From NCBI GenBank assembly GCA_903813345.2, contig CAIIXF020000005.1, positions 6,629,375 to 6,693,374 on the forward strand: DNA of 64,000 bases, written 5' to 3'. The position numbers and the translations under genes are program-made. Position 1 is the first letter of the stretch. Every line of letters begins with the position of its first letter. Source of the stretch: Owenia fusiformis. Taxonomy: Eukaryota; Annelida; Polychaeta; Sabellida; Oweniidae. A model generated the notes under the pieces. That model did not search any database. It saw only the letters and a list, made by a program, of their open reading frames with translations, and was not told where the DNA came from. Of this stretch, positions 21,922-33,735 are shown in pieces.

Positions 21922-22968
21922 GTACTAATATTCCGTTGTAATGTGATGCTAGGTAAAATCATGGGCCGAAATTGTGTTGGAATAATACGAAGGCAAAAAG
22001 AATCAATCTATTTTCTCACTTAATCCTTATTACATCTCGAAATATGAATGGAAAGACAAAAACAAGATGAACTTCGAATTGTCGATAATTCAATTACACG
22101 TTCCATGGATTTCAATGGGTTTACGCTACCTTTGAAAGTGCATAAGTTACAGAAAAAACGTTTACCTTGATTTTTGTTTTATTTGAAAGACAATAGATTA
22201 TTCTTTTAGGAAATATAGCACTATTGGCACCAGAAATGTAATACCAACATTATTTGAATCAGACGAGTAATAAAAATCGCAAAGAGGGGCTCACAGTAGT
22301 TAGTGAATATTTAACTAGAGCTCGGTGCTCCTAGCACATTAACCTGTTAAATATTGTAATAAATAAGTACAACTTTGTTATATTGTCATTGTATAGCTGT
22401 TTAACCTGAAATAAAAATGTTTAAAAAACTTAACCAAAATGTTTCACAATGTTGCCGAAACTAAGATTAATATCATGCCCCAATTCCACATCATCCGATG
22501 TGGGTCTGCCGGCGTGTAAGAGAGTGGGAACCATCAATGAACTGACATGACTGAACGAACATTCAAGGGATGCCATCGCCTACTTTGGTTAACGTCTTGG
22601 AGCAGGTCGTCTTGACAAGAAATTCCAAGATTTAAAAACGAGTTTAAAAACCAAAAGTTCATTTTGTGCAAAACTTTAATTGTAATTTACATTCATAAAT
22701 ATCGATGAAGACGATCATGTTCATCAATTTAGAACAGATTGTGGATCGTATTTCTGTTTACAAAAAATCGAGCGCTTATTTTTCAAAACTGAATTCAATC
22801 GGTTGAGCTCGCTCCATATTAACACAATGCACGTCATTCTTGGATGATATAAAACTGTATGAAATGTAAGAAAAAAACGAGAAACACGTTTAAATCTCAG
22901 CATACGGTAAAACTGTTAGTTACTACTGTAGGTTTCCTAGACATATCTGAATTCTACATATAACGTTA
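21922..22968. other. No gene recognised; includes inverted repeat copy 22090-22250
   Basis: Non-coding, AT-rich. The segment 22090-22250 is the minus-strand partner of 16660-16835. Nothing else is recognised. Confidence 0.4.
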
Positions 22969-23160
22969 CTTAGCTTGTATTCGCGAATGCAACTAAGGGC
23001 TAGCGGCTATAGGATTATCCTACTATTTTATGGGTAATTCATTTAGATATGAATACTAGTACCTGCCATTATTCCATACATATTTAAACAAGTTGGTCAT
23101 AAAATAGTTGGTTAATCCGGTAGCCGCTAGCCGTTAGTTGCATTTGCTAATACAAGCTTA
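22969..23160. mobile_element. MITE with ~45-bp inverted ends (TTAGCTTGTATT)
   Basis: The left end TTAGCTTGTATTCGCGAATG...GGGCTAGCGGCTA is mirrored by TAGCCGCTAGCC...CATTTGCTAATACAAGCTTA at the right. A truncated copy lies at 17315-17465. Confidence 0.75.
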
Positions 23161-23612
23161 ATTTCGTAACGGACAATTACATTGGAGCGGAACTGCAGTT
23201 TGGACCATAAATAAATGAGTAGTCGATTTTCTATCACCATTTCCAAACCATGGTGGTTTGCAAAGCCCATAGTTTCCAGTCTCGTACATGTCCCCTATAT
23301 TTTACATTTTCTATACTCTCATCCACAGATGTAGTAATGGCCTCTTGAAAATACTCTTCATGGGAAATCCTCACTTCAGCAAATCCATGACTCATTGATT
23401 TATGGTACAAACAATTTTAGTTTTTCCTTAATATAACTGTCAATACGCTCATCATGTTACCGGCACATCGGAAGAGCATTCAATTGACAGCCATCCATCT
23501 AATTTTTCAAGAAATCATTTGAAAGAAAAATATTCAAAGAAATCAACTTTCAAGCCTCCTTTTTAAATTGCAATTGTGTTTTCGTAAAAGAACATGTAAA
23601 TCTTCGGACTAC

Positions 23613-24323
23613 AAAGGATGGGTATCGATATGGAGAATTTGAACACACGTTTCTCTAAACCAGTCATGGAAAAAATCTAAAAATTCAACACATAGTCAAT
23701 TTAATGGTCATCTTTTGAATTGTAACAATATTATTTGAAAAAAAAAGCTTTCATCTATATTGTTTTAGAAAACACATTAAACACTTGTTTTGTTCTTGGT
23801 ATCATGTTTCCAGAGTGAAATGAAACATCTTTCCGAACCTCATTGGAACAAAGAGACATACACACAACATGTTTAGGTCTCTCAATATTATAATTGTACA
23901 AAGGAATTTCGTTGATTTTAAAAAAGTATCTTGTTAATGAAATAAAAGGGTTATCTTGATTTTTATCTATTTTTGGGGATTTTGTTTTAATTTTTTGAAT
24001 ACTTTTTTAAAATCAACCAAAAATTCCTTTGTATACATGTAACTATAGTATTGAGAGGTCTAAAAACATGTTGTATATGCTATTTTGTTCCAACAAGGTT
24101 CGGAAAGACATTTTATTTCATTCTCAAGAATTGGTAGAAAGGAGCAAAAAACAATTGCACTAAAAAATCAAAAAAATGTTAACAATGATAACAGTTATAT
24201 GAAATATTTCTAAATAATTTTCGCATTGAATTGTTGTCAATCAGTGAACATTACATAAAATACCGTGTTTTTACAGAATATTTTCAATGATTGGTTTAAG
24301 AGAAAATCGATACCACTCCTTTT
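23613..24323. mobile_element. Foldback element, TATCGATATGG family, copy 2
   Basis: Ends AAAGGATGGGTATCGATATG and ATCGATACCACTCCTTTT. The long arms pair through much of the element (e.g. TAATTGTACAAAGGAATTTC near 23892 with GAAT/ATTCCTTTGTATACATG near 24024), around a loop near 23945-23990. It matches the copy at 10615-11467. Confidence 0.75.
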
Positions 24324-24699
24324 AAAAATGAATCCATCGCTTCAAACAGAAATGTTGCTGATGTAGCAACGCAGAAAATATTGCAGAAAAATTGAATGTT
24401 TTATTAGGTAAGTATCCAGGTTAATAATAAGTGTTTCCTCACTCGTCATGGTTCGTTTCCCTAACAACCATTACAAAGCCCCCCCCCCAAGTCCCAACAC
24501 AAAATCCTGGATCCGCGGCTGGTACCAACGGGTAGAACATTAATCTGATAAATCGTTTAAACACCGATTTAGTTTTATCAGAAAAGAACTCTTTAAAGTC
24601 CTTAAAAACGCTCAGATTGCACCAAATAATCATGTGTTCGAAAAAATTTCACGGGGGAGCATGCCCCCGAACCCTTATATTTTCCGGAAAACGCACCGA

Positions 24700-25591
24700 A
24701 CCGAAGTTCAATACTGGGGCATATTTCAAATTTTGACGTTCCATATTCTTACCATGTAAATATCGGGAAAGTTCGGAAAGCGAACATACTCATGTTATAT
24801 ATCAAAATCTTCGTATAGGTACCCTTTAAAACCTCATTTGTATATTTTACATGGATTTTTCCATTTTAGAGCATTTTAGAGCGTCCTTCGTTGGTCAAAA
24901 CGTTAGAAATATGCCGTCACGCGTAACATTTTAGGAGCGCGCTATTTTTCGAAATGATGTAGAATGATTATTTTTTCATCAATTTTGATGAGACAGGTAT
25001 GAATCACTTCCTGAGACAATGATCTTTATTATGACGTCATTAGTTTTAAGGTAACAATGGAATGTGACGCTGATTTTTCAACTTCAAACAAAATCCAAAG
25101 GCCGTCACGCTGGGTATTTTGACGACCCCTAGGAAAGCAAAATGCCATTTATTTTAGAATTAATTACTTTTAAAGGCTGAAATTAAAATTAGAAACAAGG
25201 TTTTGGCTAAAATTAATAAATCTGAAGAAAAAATATTAAATTTCCTTCAAATTTCTTAAATATCAAATGATATGTAGGGTACGAAAAATGTCCCATCTAG
25301 TATTTTTAGCTTAAAAATGCGTAAACTTGAAATCCAGCCATCACGTGCACGCATTAAAATTAAGAAATATATTAAAATAAAAACATTTTAGAAATAGGTT
25401 TTTAATATATTTTGATCGTGGAAAATTTCAAACATTTTCAAACATGATAACTTGTAAAACGATGCGAAAGAAAAAGGTACAAAAATGTCCCATGTAGCTT
25501 TTTGACGTCTTTTCATTGAGAATTCTACAGAAAAGCGCAATTGTTCATCACTCGTGACGTTACAAAGTATGCCCCAGTATTGAACTTCGGT
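24700..25591. mobile_element. ~890-bp non-autonomous element with CCGAAGTTCAATACTGGGGC ends
   Basis: The left terminus ACCGAAGTTCAATACTGGGG is exactly mirrored at the right (CCCCAGTATTGAACTTCGGT, ending at 25591). The interior is AT-rich with repeated words such as AAAATGTCCCAT and CATCACGTG/CCGTCACGCG. No coding frame is present. Confidence 0.75.
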
Positions 25592-26689
25592 TCACCCCCT
25601 TTTCAAATATGATGTGACGCTCCTGAAACTGCACATGATCCTGTTGACATGTGTATTGTACAGTAATAAAATCCTTTTTAGAGTAAATGAACTTTTATAA
25701 AAGTTTTAATGTGAATTTAGCCCGACCTTTTTTAGAAGTTGTAAATCTTTGTAACTTGAATAAAGGCAAATAACTATAACCCTAGTAATAACATGCAAAT
25801 CAAAGTTGTATTGATAGAAAATTACTCAAAGAATCCGAATATGCCATAATACTAAGAAATGTACGTTGGTTAACAATACAGAATCTCTGAAAATCTCACT
25901 GAAAAAAGATTTCAATCAGATTTCAATGGTATTATATAAATCCATCTATTTAAACATTTTTAAAATAGCATTAAAAGTTGGTTTAAATGATTGAGAAATC
26001 TGAAATAAAATATACTTGAAATTATATCAATTTCATTTATTGTTAATTTATAGATGGCAGCAGTTAATGGTAGGGTATGTAGAACTTTGGAGTTCTACTC
26101 TTTTAGAACTTGTAATAGGAGTGCAATTTTTCTTTACTCTTAATATACTAGTATTCCATGCAACGTTGAGCTATTTATTTATTCATTCATTTAACAATGT
26201 TGTCTACAGCATCAAGCAAGAATTAAATTATTGACAGTCTGTTGGCTCTGTTAACTTTTCATCAATATTGTGCTTTTCTCAGTTGGGTCTTCATTCACTC
26301 CCCTTTTCCAATTAGAAAGAAAATTCACGTGACATATGTTGTTTTCTAATAAAACGCATTTTTGTTTTGTCATAGGCCCAACATCGGGGCCTATATCAAC
26401 GATTATTTTGAACTCTTGTGGCTTACTTAGTGAAAACTACATGTCATTTTGGCTTGAAGACAATGGATGGGGAGTGAATCAATTGCAATAGTGCTATAAA
26501 CTTGTCTGGATGATCATGGTCAAGATTATGATGTGAAATAAGCCATCGAATCCGTCACTTGTGCATAAGAGCTTGGCCCGGGGATCTTGAGCATCATTGT
26601 GTTTTCATGGCTATGATTGTATTCCGGGATTGTATTGTACTCAAATAACCTACATTTATAAAGGTCGGGTCAGCTGACTATTTGCAGTT
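25592..26689. other. No gene recognised
   Basis: AT-rich, with short random frames only. It may hold distal regulatory DNA for the candidate promoter that follows. Confidence 0.4.
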
Positions 26690-26740
26690 TTCTGATTGGC
26701 TAAGAGAGGCAACACCTTCATTGACGTCAGAGACAAAATC
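26675..26740 (+). promoter_or_regulatory. Candidate CCAAT/CRE-type promoter
   Basis: A reverse CCAAT box (CTGATTGGCT, ~26691) lies about 30 bp upstream of a CRE-like TTGACGTCAG (~26720). An ATG with a frame ending at a good splice donor follows within 20 bp. No TATA box is obvious. The combination is typical of TATA-less housekeeping promoters. Confidence 0.45.
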
Positions 26741-26860
26741 ATGGCCACAAGAAAGATGTGGCGGTCGATTGCTTCAATTTTAGAGACAAAAACCCACTTA
26801 TTAGAAGGAAAATCAACATTTAGATTATGCGGGGAATGTCACAGACATATCAGCCATCAG
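26741..26860 (+). CDS. Candidate first coding exon of the HDHD5-like gene
   Basis: The 40-codon frame beginning MATRKMWRSIASILE is basic and hydrophobic, ends ...HISHQ and is followed by CAG|GTAAGG (donor at 26861). It ends in phase 0, matching the phase-0 acceptor of the first firm HDHD5 exon at 43909. Joined, the protein would be 446 residues, close to the ~420 residues of vertebrate HDHD5, and the leader would fit a mitochondrial targeting sequence. The link is inferred from phase, leader character, the promoter-like flank and the absence of a better exon in between. It could instead start another gene. The implied intron is ~17 kb. Confidence 0.5.
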
Positions 26861-27114
26861 GTAAGGTTCGAATTATTTTGATCCATCAAGGAATTCTTGA
26901 AATATTATCAGTAAAAAATGTTCATAAAAAACTGATAAATTTTATTTTTCAGTTCATTGACATTAACTGTAACTTATGCATTCTTATTTATCAGAATCTC
27001 TCTTTATTTAATGCTCTGTTCCAAGTAATGGTAGGCCAGTGAATCCCACAATGTGTACAGTATGCCTGTACAGGGTATACAGGCTGTATAGTAGTTCAGT
27101 AGTTCAAATTTCCA

Positions 27115-28428
27115 TTTGAAACCACAGGGGCTTGTCTCGAGGCGTCGGGCAAGCCCTCCGATGAGTCTACTGCTTATTAATAGTATTAAGGGTGGTCGGT
27201 TTTGATGCTACCTGAAATTTGTAGAAAATGATTGTTAGATATATGAAGTAAAAATATATGGAATCCTTTCAATAATCGACATGCTGATTCAAACAACACT
27301 ACAGAGTAAACTTACCTAAAATGGTAGCAATCCATCCACTAGTTGCTGAGATGTGTGAAGAACATGTAAGGAAGTGATTAAATTTAATTGAAAATGCAAA
27401 ACACGACAATTTTCACCCTCAAATTGTTAGCTCCAGAGTCGATTTCTTCCCAAAGACACGTCCACTGTTAAAAAATGGTAGTTCCTAGAGTTCTTTGTTT
27501 CCTTAGGTTCATTCCCGTATATTATTTTAAACGAAGGACAGCCTATAACGACTGCTATACGCAAAATAGATGCATGAAATTATGTTTCGAAACTGAAAGT
27601 TGAAAAATGGCCGAATATCCCGTGTTCTATGCGCATGCGCAAAAAAGAAAGTACTTCATTCCCACGATTCAGAACGATTCGAATTACTTTTCGGCGGTTG
27701 GATCGGTACCAAATGAAAGATTATTGCCAAGGAACGGAAAACATATTTCGAAGATGAGAGTTATTTGTTTTATCACTAAAGGAAAATATTCCCGCAATAT
27801 TAGGTGCATCATGGGAAGGGACTGGTGTGAAATAATGAACGCAAGTGACATCTATCTAGAAAAATATGTGGTCATTGCGCATGCGTTCATATAATATGAA
27901 CTAATCAAATTGCTGGATTGAACGCAACTGCGCATGGAACACATTTTCAGTTTCGAAACATAATTTCATGCATCTATTTTGCGTATAGCAGTCGTTATAG
28001 ACTGTCCTTCGTTAAAAATAATATACGGAAATGAACCTAAGTAAACAAAGAACTCTAGGAACTACCGATTTTTAACAGTGGACGTGTCTTGAGGAAGAAA
28101 TCGACTCTGGAGCTAACAATTTGAGGGTGAAAATTGTCGTGTTTTGCATTTTCAATTAAATTTAATCACTTCCTTACATGTTCTTCACACATCTCAGCAA
28201 CTAGTGGATGGATTGCTACCATTTTAGGTAAGTTTACTCTGTAGTGTTGTTTGAATCAGCATGTCGATTATTGAAAGGATTCCATATATTTTTACTTCAT
28301 ATATCTAACAATCATTTTCTACAAATTTCAGGTAGCATCAAAACCGACCACCCTTAATACTATTAATAAGCAGTAGACTCATCGGAGGGCTTGCCCGACG
28401 CCTCGAGACAAGCCCCTGTGTTTGAAAC
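27115..28428. mobile_element. hAT-like foldback element with perfect 8-bp target duplication
   Basis: TTTGAAAC flanks both sides (27115-27122 and 28421-28428). Between them a 1298-bp element begins CACAGGGGCTTGTCTCGAGG and ends with its complement. The two arms are ~476 bp each (27123-27598 and 27945-28420) and nearly perfect reverse complements. An 8-bp duplication with CA..TG ends fits the hAT superfamily. The 346-bp loop (27599-27944) contains one 95-codon frame (27607-27894) with no family I recognise, and no transposase. Loop ends carry NRF1-like TGCGCATGCGC words. Non-autonomous and probably recent, given arm identity. Confidence 0.9.
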
Positions 28429-28429
28429 A

Positions 28430-29502
28430 GTTGATTATCAGAGACCGTATCTGTTGCAAGACTAACGCCTGGCGTAACCTTCACCATGTTATTCAGTGTT
28501 TTTTAAGTAGCGCAAGGATCCTGCCATGACCGTGGTAATGTTATTGTGAAAGCCTGGTATAACCGCGACGATGCTGTATTATATTGCAATGCCTGCCATG
28601 ACCGTGATAATGTAATATAGTTCTACAAGGCTCGGTATGACCGTGACAATGTAATATAGTACTGCAAGGCGCTGGCATGACCGTGACAATGTAATATAGT
28701 ATTGCAAGTTCAGGTATGAGAGTGGTAATGTAGAAAGTTACGATTAGGACTGCTATAACTGTGACAATGTGTATTGCAAAGCCTGGCATGACCGTGGCAA
28801 TGTAATATAGTACTGCAAGGCCTGACATGGCCGTGACAATGTAATATAGTATTGCAAGGCTTGGTATGACCGCCGTGGCAATGTGATATAATATTCCAAG
28901 TTCGGGTATGAGAGTGGTAATATAGAAATTTATGATTTGCTATAAGTGACCTTGACAATGTGTTTTTGAAAACCTGACATGACCGTGACAATGTATTATG
29001 GGATCGCAAAGCCTGGTATGACCGTGACAATGTAATATAGTATTGCAAGGCCAGGTATGAGGGTGGTAATGTAGAAATTTAGGCTTAGTCCTACTATGAC
29101 CGTTATAATGTATTGCAATGAGTAGTAAATATGTATGACATAACGCCAGGAATATCCTTAACAATTTTATGTGATCGGCATTTCAACTAAACAGTTTAAT
29201 TCTATGATCATGGTGTTTAACTACCTTAATCATGTTAAAATCAAAATTACTACTATTCATTAATATTCACATTCGCTTATAAGCCACAATAAAGGCTACG
29301 GTCGCGCCAGGGTCATGACAGGCCTTGCAATATAATACAGCATTGTCACGGTTATACCAGCCTGTCACGGTTATACCAGGCTTACACAATAACACTACCA
29401 CGGTCATGGCAGGATCCTTGCGCTACTTAAAAACACTGATTAACATGGTGACGGTTGTGGCAGGCGTAAGTCTTGCAATAGATAGCATGTGGATTATCAG
29501 TT
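28430..29502. mobile_element. Foldback element with tandem-repeat core
   Basis: Left arm 28430-28607 and right arm 29309-29502 are reverse complements, e.g. AAGTAGCGCAAGGATCCTGC (left) with its complement near 29409. Between them, about 28608-29140 is a minisatellite of imperfect units around CATGACCGTGACAATGTAAT. This layout, inverted arms plus direct repeats, resembles classical Foldback-type elements. Reverse-strand frames here are repeat artefacts. Confidence 0.8.
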
Positions 29503-29506
29503 CACT

Positions 29507-29945
29507 TCGAGACAGAGCCATGATGTTAGATTTTGAAACTTATGGCTCTCCAACTGAGAAATGGACAGCTGAATAATAGTGACCTTTGAAACACGAATTA
29601 AGTCGATCCGTGGCTTACTTTTGTTCTCTAACTATGTCATACATCATTATCATCCTTCCGTGCAAGTATTGGAGCGCTGGAGTACTTCCTTTTCGATCAA
29701 GACTTGTAATTGAAAATGGGTCGAAAAAACATTCACTCGATGAACAATTTACAAGTCTTGATCGAAAAAGAAGTATTTCAGCGCTCCAATACTTGCACGG
29801 ATTGATGATACTGATGTAAGACATAGTTAGAGACCAAAAGTAAGCCGCGGATCTCATTATTCATGTTTTAAAGGTTACTATTATTCAGCTGTCCAAGTGC
29901 GCCGTGGGAAAGCTATCATATCAAAATCCACATAGCTTTCGCAGG
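29507..29945. mobile_element. Palindrome with ~150-bp arms
   Basis: Arms 29563-29711 and 29745-29894 pair through GGACAGCTGAATAATAGT, TCTCTAACTATGTC, GTGCAAGTATTGGAGCGCTG and TTTTCGATCAAGACTTGTAA, around a ~33-bp loop. Each arm is bordered by a related small hairpin (around 29515-29555 and 29905-29940). Confidence 0.85.
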
Positions 29946-30626
29946 AAGTAAATCAGTATGACTTCCACTTCATCTGAGCATTATCATCCTGGAGCCTCTG
30001 GACTGTTGGTGAATGCCCATGATGGTGTCACTGCTTCATGTAAAATGTAAAGCCTTAGCATTCCTGTGAGTTAGGTGCAGTCACATCCCCTCAAAAATCT
30101 CCTAGTAAATATTTTTTGTTTAGAGTACAATTATAACTTCGTAACTTTACGCAGCCCTGTTTGTAAACTTCTGGGATTTCAAGGAAAATTAAGCGACCAT
30201 AATGGACCTGAAATTACCACATCACTGATGTCATATGACCACTTCCAATAAAAAATTGTGAAACTGCACCTTTGCAGTGGCTTAGCCAGGATTTGACAGG
30301 AAGGGGTTTGAATATTTTAAGCAACAATTTTTTGGAGCTACCTCACGGTGAATTTGGGAAAAAATCCAAACTAGCTTGATCAAAAATAAATAGGAGGCAG
30401 AAATAATGAACAAAATTGTGAGTTCCAATGAGAGAAAGCAATTTTGAAAGTGACTCCTGACCAAAAAATAATGTTTGCATCCCGAAGTTTGCATGTTTGC
30501 TTCCTTGAATCAAACACTGCCAACTTTTATTACTTGGTTCTATTTCCAAAATGTAGCCATTTGTGTCCTATGATGGAAACATTGTTCTTCATATTCAATT
30601 AACACATTTTTTCGCCCAGTTTTTTA
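29946..30626. other. No gene recognised
   Basis: Short frames only. A fragment near 30283-30305 (GGCTTAGCCAGGATTTGACA) resembles MITE ends seen elsewhere in the window. Confidence 0.4.
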
Positions 30627-32618
30627 TTATGTCACCACCAAAAGTGGTGACATATTGTTATGGTCTCCGTTTTTTTTTGCGACAGCGGTTGGCGTCCGGC
30701 GGTTGGCGTCCGGCGGTTGGCGTCCGGCGTCTGTAACAATTTCTTACAACTTCCTATAACTTAACAAATACTGTTTAGACTGACTTCAGTTTTTTTCTAA
30801 ATCATCTACATGTTCTCAGAAGTTCAAATCTGACTTTAGATTTGACATTTGACCTTCAATGACCTTCTCAAGGTCAAAAAGGTCTTTTTTCAACTTGCTT
30901 CACATTGACTAAAAATTTTTTCAAAATCATCTACATGTTCTCAGAAATTCAAATCTGACTTTAGATTTGACATTTGACCTTCAAATCTGACTTTAGATTT
31001 GACATTTGACCTTCTCAAGGTCAAAAAAGGTCAAAAAGGTCTGTTTTCAACTTGCTTCAAATTGACTAAATTTTTTTTTCAAAATCATCTACGTGTTCTC
31101 AGAAATTCAAATCTGACTTAAGATTTGACTTAAGATTTGACATTTGGCCTTCAATGACCTTCTCGAGGTCAAAAAAGGTCAAAAAGGTCTGTTTTCAACT
31201 TGCTTCAAATTGACTAAAAATTTTTTTCAAAATCATCTACGTGTTCTCAGGAATTCAAACCTGACTTTAGATTTGACTTAAGATTTGACATTTGACCTTC
31301 ACTGACCTTCTCAAGGTCAAAAAAGGTCAAAAAGGTATGTTTTCAACTTGCTTCAAATTGACTAAATTTTTTTTTCAAAATTATCTACGTGTTCTCAGAA
31401 ATTCAAATCTGACTTAAGATTTGACTTAAGATTTGACATTTGACCTTCAATGACCTTCTCAAGGTCAAAAAAGGTCAAAAAGGTCTGTTTTCAACTTGCT
31501 TCAAATTGACTAAAATTTTTTTTCAAAATCATCTGCGTGTTCTCAGGAATTCAAATCTGACTTTAGATTTGACTTAAGATTTGACATTTGACCTTCAATG
31601 ACCTTCTCAAAGTCAAAAAAGGTCAAAAAGGTCTTTTTTCAACTTGCTTCAAATTGATTAAATTTTTTTTTCAAAATCATCTACATGTTCTCAGAAATTC
31701 AAATCTGACTTTAGATTTGACATTTGACCTTCAATGACCTCTCAATGTCAAAAAAGGTCAAAAAGGTATTTTTTCATCTTGCTTAAAATTGACTAATTTT
31801 TTTTTTCAAAATCATCTACATGTTCTCAGAAATTCAAATATGACTTTAGATTTGACTTGTGATTTTAAATTTGACCTTCAATGACCTTCTCAAGGTCAAA
31901 AAAGGTCAAAAAGGTCTTTTTTCAACTTGCTTCAAATTGACTAATTTTTTTTTTCAAAATCATCTACATGTTCTCAGAAATTCAAATCTGACTTTAGATT
32001 TGACATTTGACCTTTAATGACCTTCTCAAGGTCAAAAAAGGTCAAAAAGGTCTGTTTTCAACTTGCTTCAAATTGACTAATTTCTTTTTCAAAATCGTCT
32101 ACATCTTTTCAGAAGTTCAAATTTGACTTTACAAGTTCTCAGAAGTTCAAATCTGACTTTAGATTTGACCTTTGACCTTCAATGACCTTCTCAAGGTCAA
32201 AAAGGTCTTTTTTCAACTTGATTCAAATTGACTAATTTTTTTTCAAAATCATCTACATGTTCTCAGAAGTTCAAATCTGACTTTAGATTTGACATTTGAC
32301 TTTCAATGACCTTTTCAAGGTCAAAAAGGTCTTTTTTTAACTTGCTTCAAATTTACTTAATTTTTTTTCAAAATCATCTACATGTTCTCAGAAGTTCAAA
32401 TCTGACTTTACATTTGACCTTCAATGACCTTCTCAATGTCAAAAAAAGTCAAAGAGGTTTTTTTTCAACTTGCTTCAAATTGACGAATTTTTTTTTCAAA
32501 ATCATCTACATGTTCTAAGAAGTTCAAATCAAACCTTCTTAAGGTCAAAAGGTATTTTCCAACTTGCTTTAAATTGACCAAATTGGTTTAGGTGGTGACA
32601 TTTTGTCATGTTAATGCC
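30627..32618 (+). repeat. GTCACCACC-family repeat expanded by a ~1.85-kb minisatellite
   Basis: The outer parts match the family: GTCACCACCAAAAGTGGTGAC at 30631 and GGTGGTGACATTTTG at ~32591. Between, about 13 imperfect units of 120-160 bp run from about 30770 to 32560. Each has CATCTACATGTTCTCAGAA, CAAATCTGACTTTAGATTTG, TTGACCTTCAATGACCTTCT, CAAGGTCAAAAAAGGTCAAA and TTTTCAACTTGCTTCAAATT. The array therefore sits inside the dispersed element, apparently by expansion of its own interior. Confidence 0.9.
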
Positions 32619-32960
32619 TTGTTGTAAATATTATATATTTTTATTGTGAGTGATTTTTATACTTGCTGTTCAGTCTAATTACAGCATTAAAAAGTAAGAA
32701 CATTTTTAGAATGAGTTTCCTAGCGTTCAAAACTTTGATGCAATAAATTTGGGATTATTTTGATGTTGTATCCCAATCAGACAGTTTCTACTCGGAATGT
32801 ATGCTTAATTTGTACAATTGAATTCCTTTTGATGGTATAAGATCAGTCATATTTTAGGCCTAAAATACAATGTGAAATCCTCTTGTCACCCATCTCGAAA
32901 TAGATCCTTTCTGTATTCTTAGTCTTTTTTACTCAAGATTAAGTATACATTTTACATATA

Positions 32961-33729
32961 CCGTATTCTCTGTAATTAGCGCCCAGGGCGGTTAGAAAAT
33001 TGAAAATACATCATTCAGACCATTATAATAAGCGCCCATGTATTAAAGAAATCAGAAATCCCGAGAAATTTCATGTATGGCAATTTTTCTTGCCAAGAAT
33101 GCCTTATTTTCAACTTATTTTTATAATAATAATAAGTATTGTTATTGGAGAGAATACGGTAAAGATCGCTTAGACAATATTGACAGTGATTGAAGACCAA
33201 TTTATTTCCGGCACGCCCACTTTGTCATTATCGCCGATTACCTTCAATATTTCCACTAGAGACTGTTGGATATCGATCTAAAGTTAAACCTTATTTTAAA
33301 TTTTGATGAGAGATCATCATTTTTCATGTTAAAGTCGTGTAAAAGTCGAGAAACGTCAAAAAGAAACCAGAAAGTTCACAACCTTGACATGCGCAGAACA
33401 TCTGCGCAGTAGCTTTCGGATATTACTGAATGCTGATAAAGAACAATTCCTTCATTCATTATAAACTATTCTGAGACAAAATTAGCATAGTATGGTGTGG
33501 GAAGCACCCATCAATAGATATTTATCGACAGGATGCATAGAATTATAAAACGCTTCGTGTTTACAGCAGTTTAGGGTGAGTACTCTATTATCGCCCGCTC
33601 ATGGATTTTCGGAAATATGATTTTTTCTGATAGATTCTTCAATTCTTGTCGATTCCTCAATGTTTCTTGAACTTTGTGAAGCGGGGTGGGCGCTTATTAG
33701 AGGGTGGGCGGTAATTACAGAGAATACGG
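32961..33729. mobile_element. TA-flanked element with CCGTATTCTCTGTAATTA ends
   Basis: The left end CCGTATTCTCTGTAATTAGC, preceded by TA, is mirrored at the right (GGTAATTACAGAGAATACGG followed by TA). An extra internal end AGAGAATACGG at about 33149-33159 suggests a 199-bp subelement (32961-33159) or nested insertion. Target TA duplication and long inverted ends fit a Tc1/mariner-type MITE. No transposase. Confidence 0.75.
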
Positions 33730-33735
33730 TACCTC

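Noticed and set aside
27607-27894. 95-codon frame in the hAT-like loop considered as a transposase remnant
   Set aside because: Too short, with no hAT dimerisation or RNase-H-like motifs visible; kept only as an unknown frame.
28515-29140. Regularly spaced repeats considered as a CRISPR array
   Set aside because: Eukaryotic context; the units are degenerate, abut without unique spacers of constant length, and no cas genes are present.
28541-29164. Overlapping minus-strand frames rich in His-Ser-His-Thr
   Set aside because: Translations of a minisatellite in several frames; no start context or family resemblance.
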